Source of the DNA: Micavibrio sp. UBA1672
GTDB taxonomy: Bacteria; Pseudomonadota; Alphaproteobacteria; Micavibrionales; Micavibrionaceae
Direction of reading: 5' to 3'
NCBI GenBank assembly: GCA_002320665.1
Contig: DCKO01000008.1
Span: forward strand, 1-12,063
DNA length: 12,063 bases
Under the pieces are notes generated by a model. It did not search any database, was not told where the DNA came from, and saw nothing but the letters and a program-made list of their open reading frames with translations. Both the position numbers and the translations under genes were made by a program. Positions 6,828 to 12,063 of the stretch are shown here, piece by piece (within the stretch, counting starts at the first letter, position 1; each line of letters starts with the position of its first letter).

Positions 6828-7105
6828 GGCTGCACCTCAATGCCCATTTCGGCAGGCTCGAATTTATAGGCATCTTTCAAAACATCACGCACAATCTCGT
6901 AGAAATTCTGGCGCATGGTCGGCGTGTAGATAATGGGAAGATCAGACTGGTTATGATCAATCCAGTGATCACAGCCCATACGCACCAGCCCGTAGAAACT
7001 CTGTGGGGTCATATCCTCATGTATCTCTTCGACAATAGAGATAATAATATCCCTGAATATGGGCTTCATAAAATCAGGGGCGTTTTTGAGAAGCTCATGT
7101 GTCAT
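6809..7105 (-). CDS. Hypothetical 98-aa protein
   Basis: Not recognised. It is a helical, acidic protein (FRDIIISIVEEIHED, 17-31) with CDHWIDHN (45-52) giving a local Cys/His/Asp cluster that might bind metal. This is an observation, not a known motif. GGGAG lies 8 nt before the ATG. The start shares an ATGA overlap with the stop of the 121-aa gene. No signal peptide or transmembrane segment is visible. Confidence 0.6.
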   Translation of the reverse strand: MTHELLKNAPDFMKPIFRDIIISIVEEIHEDMTPQSFYGLVRMGCDHWIDHNQSDLPIIYTPTMRQNFYEIVRDVLKDAYKFEPAEMGIEVQPCYAQQ

Positions 7106-7467
7106 AGTAAAAGCTCCCTGATTTTTTTAGGCAATTCATGCCACTGTTTCGGCGGCACATAATCAGGATTATCAATCACGCTTAAAACAGGCTTGGAGCG
7201 TGGCGGCTGTGATAGCGCTTGTGATACCGTGCCAGACTTAAAATAACAAAGCCCGTCTTCATCACGCCTTACCTGATCAATCAGATAAAGCGCATAGGCC
7301 CGAATGTCCTTTATGCTGGTGCGGCGAAACCAGTCATAAAAGCGCACTTTTAGACCATGATATTCTTCGAGGCTAGAGGGCTTTTGTAATTCCGATAACA
7401 CAAACCATTGCAGGAAATGCTTTGTATAGTCACTGAGTGTTTTACAATCAGGAGGCTCTTCACTCAT
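7102..7467 (-). CDS. Hypothetical 121-aa protein
   Basis: Not recognised. The N-terminal two-thirds is helical and rich in aromatic residues (YTKHFLQWFVLSEL, VRFYDWFRR, YALYLIDQVRRDE). It is followed by a proline-rich linker (PPRSKPVLSVIDNPDYVPPKQW) and a short basic helix. AAGGGG precedes the ATG. The start overlaps the stop of the exported-protein gene by 8 nt, so it is translated from the same message. No export signal is visible, so the operon mixes envelope and cytoplasmic products. Confidence 0.6.
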   Translation of the reverse strand: MSEEPPDCKTLSDYTKHFLQWFVLSELQKPSSLEEYHGLKVRFYDWFRRTSIKDIRAYALYLIDQVRRDEDGLCYFKSGTVSQALSQPPRSKPVLSVIDNPDYVPPKQWHELPKKIRELLL

Positions 7468-7834
7468 GGCGATTTACCCCTTGATTGGCTCTGGCCTGCT
7501 CGATTTTTTTCAGCACGGATTTACGGCAACCCTCGCGGGCTGCATCCGAAAAATTATTCACCGCAAAGTCCTTTTCCTGCGGCGTATCTTTCACCGGATA
7601 GTCATAGGCAAAATCAACAAGGCTCTTGGCATCACTTCCCATGCCTTTTACAGTAAATTCTGTCAGGGCTTTGGATTGGCCTGATTGTCGGCTTTTCATC
7701 ACCGTGGCTGCTAGGCTGCGTAAGTTATCGCAATATTCATAACCCTTATCGATTTGTTCCTGAACACTTAGCGAAAGGGCAGGCTGTGCAGCAAGGCACA
7801 ACCCCATGACTAGGGCTGAGTTGAAGTATTTCAT
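7460..7834 (-). CDS. Small exported (periplasmic) protein
   Basis: The 124-aa product starts with a Sec-type signal peptide: Lys2, a hydrophobic core (ALVMGLCLAAQPAL, 7-20) and a likely cut near Ser21-Leu22. The mature part is helical and has just two cysteines, Cys35 and Cys103, which could form a disulfide in the periplasm. No family is recognised. AGAGGT lies 8 nt before the ATG and overlaps the stop region of the lipoprotein gene; only 12 nt separate the two coding regions. This ties it to the lipoprotein as a possible partner at the envelope. Confidence 0.7.
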   Translation of the reverse strand: MKYFNSALVMGLCLAAQPALSLSVQEQIDKGYEYCDNLRSLAATVMKSRQSGQSKALTEFTVKGMGSDAKSLVDFAYDYPVKDTPQEKDFAVNNFSDAAREGCRKSVLKKIEQARANQGVNRHE

Positions 7835-7846
7835 ATTTACTTACCT

Positions 7847-9439
7847 CTATTGGGCGGGGTTCATAATGATCTGGATCGAGCCTTGCCCGTTCACAGGGCC
7901 GGGAACATCCAGCGCGTTTTCAGCCACGGCAATATCGGGATAGGAATTGCCGTCAAAATCCGCAATCACCATGTCATAAAGATCAACCCCGCTATCAAGG
8001 GGTATAGAGAGATAATCCGCTACGCCCGTGTCAACGCTGCCGAAACTGCCATCACCAAAGCCATAAGAGATATGAATGGAATGTGTGTCCTGATTGGTGG
8101 TGACCAGATCAATAAACCCGTCCAGATTAAAATCAGCCACTTCAATTTGCACAGGAACAAAACCCACAAGGACTTGATCACCTACCGTAAATCCGCCTGT
8201 GCCGTCATTTTCCAGTAGCAGGATAAAATCAGTAGTCGAGGTGATGGCTAAATCCTGATCGCCGTCCTGATCAAAGTCACCCAGTGCCATATCCTTGGAA
8301 ACAATCGAAGACCAGCTTTCCCCTGTGAAGAGCGTATCGGGCAGGGCTACAAAGGAAGTCGGCAGATCAAACCCGCCAGCGCTATTGCCCTTAAACACCA
8401 CCAGATCGAGTGATATTGCACTATTGGCAATGATTACGATCAGGTCACTGCGCAAGTCACCATCTATATCGGCTATGGCGTAATTGAGGGGCGAGATAAA
8501 GGATATCCCGCTGGCATTCTGGATTTCTATTTGTGAGGCAAAGGTCTGGCGGGGCGCAAAATTGCCTGATCCCTGATTGATGTAATAGCCGAAGGTAAAG
8601 GCGGGATCGCCATCCCATGCCAGATCGAGAATATCATTCATCCCGTCCGCATCCACATCGACAGCGCTCAGCACCCCTTGATCGCGCTCACCCGAGGTAA
8701 AGCCCGATGAGGGGTTGCCTGCCACATTCCCCTGAAAGACTTCAATGCCAGTATCGGCGCCTGTGCAGACCAGATCGTCAAACAGATCACCATCAAAATC
8801 AAAGCTGAGCAAGCGTCCTTCGCGTTTTGTGACGCTGCGGCAGGTCGTGTTTTTATCAATCACGCTCGGAAACGCGCCAAGCCCGTTACCAAAAGCAAAG
8901 CGGATCAGATCGAGATTGGCTCCTGATGGAAATCCGGCAACACTGAATACGCTAAAAGCCAGATCAACAAACCCATCCCCGTTGAAATCACCCGCCGCCA
9001 ATGAGCCGTTAATCGCCAGATTGTCATACTGCAGCACTGACATGGCTGAAACCTGAGCGCAGCTCACACTCACATCTGTGACATTGGCCCCCGCAATCGT
9101 GCCAGTGCCATTTGTTACTGTGCAGTTTTCATTCGCCCCGCCAGAGGACACAAATTGCACATTATAGGCCGCGCCATCATCAAGGCTTTGTGAGAAGGTG
9201 AAGCTACCGCCGTTAAAGCTTTGGGCATTGCCATTGAGAGATAGAGCTACCGGATTGGCATTGCCTGTAATCGTGCCGCTGACGGTGAAGGTGGTTGAAC
9301 CACTTCCACCACCATTATTGCCACTGCCACCGGAAGGCGGGGAAGACCCGCCGCCCGAACCGCCACCACTACCGCCGCAGGCTGTGAGAGAAAGTAAAGT
9401 CGCATAAAAAATCGCATGAAAACCTAGCCGTATTGCCAT
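7847..9439 (-). CDS. FG-GAP/VCBS-repeat lipoprotein
   Basis: This 530-aa surface-type lipoprotein has a short signal peptide (residues 1-20) ending in the lipobox LTAC with Cys21; glycine follows, which favours the outer membrane. A flexible Gly/Ser-rich linker runs to ~48. A beta-sandwich-like domain with two Cys (~49-129) is of a type common in proteobacterial lipoproteins. From ~150 to 515 there are seven copies of the calcium-binding DxDxDGxxDL motif, such as GDFNGDGFVDLAF, GDFDQDGDQDLAI and ADFNLDGFIDLVT. These suggest an integrin-like beta-propeller. Binding to a ligand, surface or polymer is likely, but the target is unknown. The frame opens at 9529, but ATG 9439 follows GGGGTG and begins exactly at the signal peptide. 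It is first in the - strand operon and faces the recombinase region. Confidence 0.85.
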   Translation of the reverse strand: MAIRLGFHAIFYATLLSLTACGGSGGGSGGGSSPPSGGSGNNGGGSGSTTFTVSGTITGNANPVALSLNGNAQSFNGGSFTFSQSLDDGAAYNVQFVSSGGANENCTVTNGTGTIAGANVTDVSVSCAQVSAMSVLQYDNLAINGSLAAGDFNGDGFVDLAFSVFSVAGFPSGANLDLIRFAFGNGLGAFPSVIDKNTTCRSVTKREGRLLSFDFDGDLFDDLVCTGADTGIEVFQGNVAGNPSSGFTSGERDQGVLSAVDVDADGMNDILDLAWDGDPAFTFGYYINQGSGNFAPRQTFASQIEIQNASGISFISPLNYAIADIDGDLRSDLIVIIANSAISLDLVVFKGNSAGGFDLPTSFVALPDTLFTGESWSSIVSKDMALGDFDQDGDQDLAITSTTDFILLLENDGTGGFTVGDQVLVGFVPVQIEVADFNLDGFIDLVTTNQDTHSIHISYGFGDGSFGSVDTGVADYLSIPLDSGVDLYDMVIADFDGNSYPDIAVAENALDVPGPVNGQGSIQIIMNPAQ

Positions 9440-9550
9440 GATACATACACCCCGTAAATGGTCGAAGAATTTAAAACCGCTGGAACTGCGTAAAGTTTTT
9501 TGCGGTGTATTGATGTTTTTACTTGGCAAAAAGAGATCAGTGCTTTACGT

Positions 9551-9570
9551 CCAAAAAGGTTCCTTTTTGG
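9551..9570. repeat. Palindromic 20-mer, left member of an inverted pair
   Basis: CCAAAAAGGTTCCTTTTTGG is a 9-bp palindrome around a TT centre. It is the reverse complement of the site at 9704-9723 at 19 of 20 positions, so the two central dinucleotides (TT here, AA there) face opposite ways. Size, near-symmetry and a 2-bp core resemble the crossover sites of Hin/Gin-type serine invertases. It lies 111 bp before the lipoprotein start codon. Confidence 0.6.
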
Positions 9571-9703
9571 GCCAAGCGGCCAAGTCAAAAAAAGCGAAGC
9601 CTTGAAGGGAAGGGCAGAAGCCCCTAAATCCTTAGTAGCTCTCACTTTCTCATATTCTGTTGCTTCTACTAAACACTCCACGAAAAACTTTATGGAAATG
9701 CTA

Positions 9704-9723
9704 CCAAAAAGGAACCTTTTTGT
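9704..9723. repeat. Palindromic 20-mer, right member of an inverted pair
   Basis: CCAAAAAGGAACCTTTTTGT matches the reverse complement of 9551-9570 except at one end base. It lies 75 bp before the recombinase start. The 133-bp segment between the sites (9571-9703) has no supportable gene. It contains only weak promoter-like sequences in either direction and a short GGCCAAG direct repeat (9570-9576 and 9578-9584). Confidence 0.6.
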
Positions 9724-9730
9724 CTATGCT

Positions 9731-9774
9731 CCCATAAGGTTTTGATTCCCTGTTGTGATTCAATGACTTATGGG
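9731..9774. repeat. Nested dyad in the recombinase gene leader
   Basis: CCCATAAG (9731-9738) pairs perfectly with CTTATGGG (9767-9774). Inside lies an imperfect dyad, TTGATTC and GATTCAA, with 6 of 7 pairs. The whole sits just ahead of the recombinase ribosome site, where a promoter is expected, so autoregulation by the recombinase is plausible. It could equally be an accessory recombinase-binding subsite. Confidence 0.45.
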
Positions 9775-9798
9775 TAAACAGGAAGGAATTTAAGGGCT

Positions 9799-10356
9799 TT
9801 GGCGATTATTGGTTATGCGCGGGTTTCCACAGACGAACAACATCTTGATCTTCAACTGGATGCATTGGAACAGGCAGGTTGCGATCAGATTTTTTCAGAT
9901 CAGGGTATTTCTGCCATTGCCAAACGGCGGGGTTTTGAAAAGGCGCTGGAAACGCTTCAATCCGGCGATATATTCGTTATCTGGAAGATGGACAGGGCTT
10001 TTCGTTCTCTACGTCATGCCCTTGAAGTACTGGAAATTCTGGAACAGCGTGGTATCCAATTCAAGGCCATTACCGAGGCGATTGATACCAATACGCCTAT
10101 GGGCAAGTGCATGTATCAAATCCGCAATGCCTTTGCCGAGCTAGAGCGCAATTTAATCAGTGAACGCACCAGTGCGGGGATGCAAGCCGCCAAGAAGCGT
10201 GGAGCCAAGCTTGGCAGACCTAAAGCTTTGAGTGATGCGCAAGTTGCCAAAATAAAAGCCATTCTCCACGCCAACCCCGACACTACACTAACATCACTGG
10301 CCAAGCGCTTTGGTGTTTCGACAAAAACGCTAAGGCGCGTATTGAATGCGGAGTAA
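9799..10356 (+). CDS. Small serine recombinase (resolvase/invertase family)
   Basis: The 185-aa protein has the layout of Tn3-resolvase/Hin-type serine recombinases. The catalytic N-terminal domain has Arg8 and nucleophile Ser10 in GYARVSTDEQ, and DRAFRS (65-70) supplies Arg66 and Arg69. IDTNTPMGK (95-103) and AELERNLISERTSAG (113-127) match the start of the long dimer helix, then GAKLGRPK. The C-terminal helix-turn-helix (about 146-182) ends LAKRFGVSTKTLRRVL. It cuts and rejoins DNA at paired sites to resolve or invert. It starts at TTG 9799: there is no other start codon between the upstream in-frame stop (9775-9777) and the conserved MAIIGYARVS, and AAGG/AAGGG sites precede it. Sequence alone does not tell resolvase from invertase; the inverted sites upstream favour invertase. 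Confidence 0.9.
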   Translation: MAIIGYARVSTDEQHLDLQLDALEQAGCDQIFSDQGISAIAKRRGFEKALETLQSGDIFVIWKMDRAFRSLRHALEVLEILEQRGIQFKAITEAIDTNTPMGKCMYQIRNAFAELERNLISERTSAGMQAAKKRGAKLGRPKALSDAQVAKIKAILHANPDTTLTSLAKRFGVSTKTLRRVLNAE

Positions 10357-10554
10357 CTATTTTTCATCGGGTGGCGGGATGTATAGCCCCTTGAGCAATA
10401 ACCGCCCGAGTTGATTTTTATCCATTAGCTTATCGCCCTTGATACAAATGCCGCCCTTATCAGTTAGGTAGGCATAGCCGACTTTTCTCCGCTTATAGTC
10501 AACATAGGCATATAGCTCGTAATAGTCTTTATTCGTTTTGTCTTGTGTCGTCAT
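10357..10554 (-). CDS. Hypothetical 65-aa protein of the mobilization operon
   Basis: Not recognised. It is a small basic protein rich in Lys and Tyr (YYELYAYVDYKRRKVGYAYLTDKGGICIKG), predicted mostly beta, with a proline-rich end. AAAGGAG lies 8 nt before the ATG and the gene starts 18 nt after the relaxase stop, so it is the last gene of the mobilization unit. Its stop abuts the stop of the convergent recombinase gene with no gap, leaving no room for a separate terminator. Any DNA-binding role is a guess from charge and context. Confidence 0.6.
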   Translation of the reverse strand: MTTQDKTNKDYYELYAYVDYKRRKVGYAYLTDKGGICIKGDKLMDKNQLGRLLLKGLYIPPPDEK

Positions 10555-10572
10555 TCCTTTGACTCCTTTCTT

Positions 10573-11862
10573 TTATCGTTCCAGTTTTGGCCCATCCTGT
10601 TTAGGTTGATTGCTACGCTCAAACGCATCACGGCGGCCAGTCCTGATATCCCGATATTGCTTGATATCCTTGGCTAACTCGCTTTGCCGCGTATCTTCAA
10701 AGCGTTGTAAACGCTGTATTCTGGATTGCAGAGATTGACGCTGTTCCTTTTGTTTGAAGATAAGAGCATCTTTTTCGGTAGCGTCGCGTTGCTGGTTTTG
10801 TAGAAATTCCGCTTCATTTTCTTTTTTGATTTTTCGGTGCTTGCCTGTGAGCCGATCCCAGAACCCAAGAAGCCCTTTATTGAATCGCTCCTGACGTTGC
10901 TTGGCTTTCGCTATTTGTCGCTGTGCCTGTTTTTCTTCCAGAACGCGGCGCTCCTCTTTGTGTTTATCAATCAAATCCTGTTTTTGCTGATCAAGTAAAT
11001 CCTGTCTGGCTTGCAGCGCTTTGGATTGTTTGTGTTTAAGGGTTTCCAGACGCGCTTGCATTTCACTGGCAATGCGCGTTTTGGTTTCAGCCACGCTTGG
11101 CAAACCTTTTCCGTTGCCCAATTTGGCGCGTATGTCTTTGGTCTTGAATCCTGTCCATTTTGCGACGTTATAGACTTCAAGGCGGTGATCTAGCACTACA
11201 AAGCCGCGCCGATCACCACGGGCCAGATAAAAGCCGCGCATCGACAGCGCATGTTTGAAACTGACTTGGTTATCACTGATCGCCCAACACTCCCTAAGAG
11301 CTGTTTTAATCTCTCGCGGGTCTTTGCCTGAACGTTTGGCCTGTTGCCATTCTGCCATTGTAAAATTCCTCGGATCGCGCTCTTCTGATCGCATAAATCC
11401 GCGTGGCATTTTCCAGCCGTGCTCAATAAAGAGTTCCCGCGAAATCTCTGTTAAATCCCGTTTGGTAAAGGGCAAGGGAATGGCTTTCATATCCTTAGCA
11501 TCAATACGGCTCCATACGGCGTGGGCATGGCGGCGAAGATGACCATCAGCACCTTTCTTCTCATGGAAGACAATGGCGCGGGGTTGCCCCACAAGGCCAA
11601 AATGCTGCTCGACCCGATCAATAGCGGCTTCAAAGTCGCTGGTCGGCACGTTCTCATCTGTAGGCGGGTTGAAACTGACGGAAAACAGGAATTGCTTGGC
11701 CTTGGTGCCGCGACTAATGGCATAGGCTTCATTGAGAGCGCAGACCAGATCATCCGAAACAAAACCCCGTAACTCGTGGATATCCACATGCTCGTTTTCT
11801 GTTTTAAGCAGGTGAAGGGCCAAATCCTTGGCCCCGCCGCGTTGTGAGCCTTGCAAGATCAT
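10573..11862 (-). CDS. Plasmid mobilization relaxase
   Basis: The 429-aa protein nicks the transfer origin and pilots the transferred strand during mobilization. The N-terminal ~160 residues form the relaxase domain. It opens GSQRGGAKDLALHLL, followed by NEHVDIHELRGF (23-34), QFLFSVSFNPP (57-67), and VFHEKKG (98-104) with RRHAHAVWSRID (110-121). His112 and His114 are the metal-binding HxH, probably with His100. An accessory domain follows (RDPRNFTMAEWQQAKRSGKDPREIK, ~163-187). From ~260 the protein is a long charged coiled coil rich in Lys, Gln and Glu. The first Tyr is Tyr47, not near the N-terminus as in classic MOBP/MOBQ enzymes. ATG 11862 shares a 4-nt ATGA overlap with the upstream MobC-like gene. 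It resembles relaxases from alphaproteobacterial plasmids. Confidence 0.87.
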   Translation of the reverse strand: MILQGSQRGGAKDLALHLLKTENEHVDIHELRGFVSDDLVCALNEAYAISRGTKAKQFLFSVSFNPPTDENVPTSDFEAAIDRVEQHFGLVGQPRAIVFHEKKGADGHLRRHAHAVWSRIDAKDMKAIPLPFTKRDLTEISRELFIEHGWKMPRGFMRSEERDPRNFTMAEWQQAKRSGKDPREIKTALRECWAISDNQVSFKHALSMRGFYLARGDRRGFVVLDHRLEVYNVAKWTGFKTKDIRAKLGNGKGLPSVAETKTRIASEMQARLETLKHKQSKALQARQDLLDQQKQDLIDKHKEERRVLEEKQAQRQIAKAKQRQERFNKGLLGFWDRLTGKHRKIKKENEAEFLQNQQRDATEKDALIFKQKEQRQSLQSRIQRLQRFEDTRQSELAKDIKQYRDIRTGRRDAFERSNQPKQDGPKLER

Positions 11863-12063
11863 GAATTCCCCCCAGATTTGAGGCCAAGGGCTGTAAACAG
11901 GGCGGCGCGCATGGCCAGAATAGCCTCATACGCTTCTTCTAGTTGTTTCTCCACATCGTCCGTAACATCCAATGTACCAATATTGGCATGGTGGGCAAGC
12001 TGGTTAAGATTAGAGGACAGGCGGGATTCTCCCAGAGCTGCCAGCAATGAGGCATATTGCCCA
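11859..12063 (-). CDS. mobC: MobC-like relaxosome accessory protein, N-terminus cut by window end
   Basis: Only the C-terminal 67 codons are in the window; the frame is open to base 12063 and the true start lies beyond. The visible LLAALGESRLSSNLNQLAHHANIGTLDVT...AILAMRAALFTALGLK fits the C-terminus of MobC-type relaxosome proteins. These bind the transfer origin and help the relaxase open the nick site. The stop overlaps the relaxase start (ATGA), the usual mobC-relaxase order. The transfer origin would be expected just upstream of mobC, outside the window. Confidence 0.7.
   Translation of the reverse strand, partial: GQYASLLAALGESRLSSNLNQLAHHANIGTLDVTDDVEKQLEEAYEAILAMRAALFTALGLKSGGNS

Noticed and set aside
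7850..9407. + strand frames opposite the lipoprotein gene, one rich in Pro-Leu
   Set aside because: They are complements of the Gly/Ser linker and Asp-rich repeats.
7847..9439. Tandem repeats as a CRISPR-like array
   Set aside because: The periodicity is at protein level (FG-GAP motifs with variable spacing), not identical DNA repeats with unique spacers.
9440..9529. Longer N-terminus for the lipoprotein from 9529
   Set aside because: It would bury the signal peptide 30 residues in; ATG 9439 has a ribosome site and starts exactly at the signal peptide.
9424..9745. Opposed frames spanning the palindrome region (9424-9681 - and 9500-9745 +)
   Set aside because: They share bases with each other, cross both palindromes and overlap the lipoprotein start; no family likeness.

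Overview
The window looks like accessory DNA from a proteobacterial mobilizable plasmid or integrative element. The relaxase and the MobC-like partner resemble those of alphaproteobacterial plasmids. This host assignment is inference: there are no rRNA, tRNA or housekeeping genes to test it.

Region 1 (1-5064, + strand, visibly AT-richer than the rest) is a defence cassette. A promoter-like sequence with an overlapping palindrome and a long leader precede hamA (DUF1837 nuclease-like) and hamB (superfamily 2 helicase), the two genes of the Hachiman anti-phage system. Two more co-directional genes follow at operon-like spacing. One encodes a 98-aa stand-alone DUF3223/DCL-domain protein. The other encodes a 249-aa protein with features of an abortive-infection HEPN protein. 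This four-gene arrangement is the best candidate here for an extended or undescribed defence system.

Region 2 (5065-5451) is non-coding and dense in inverted repeats, including an imperfect 23-bp pair. It leads into ardA (5452-5964), an anti-restriction DNA mimic. ardA ends head-on against the next block, with a strong hairpin beside its stop codon.

Region 3 (9439 down to 5961, - strand) is one tightly packed transcription unit. It encodes an outer-membrane-type lipoprotein with FG-GAP/VCBS repeats, a small exported protein, and five small cytoplasmic-looking proteins whose ends overlap by 4 to 19 nt. I do not recognise the last six.

Region 4 (9440-9798) separates the lipoprotein gene from a divergent serine recombinase gene. 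It holds two near-identical palindromic 20-mers in opposite orientation, with a 133-bp segment between them. This is the layout expected of a serine-recombinase inversion switch, though accessory recombinase-binding sites are also possible.

Region 5 (9799-12063) holds the serine recombinase (+) and a mobilization operon on the - strand: MobC-like gene (cut by the window end), relaxase, and a 65-aa protein. Together these support an element that can be mobilized, can counter restriction in a new host (ArdA), and carries anti-phage cargo (Hachiman and companions). There is no CRISPR array, rRNA or tRNA, and I recognised no transposase.
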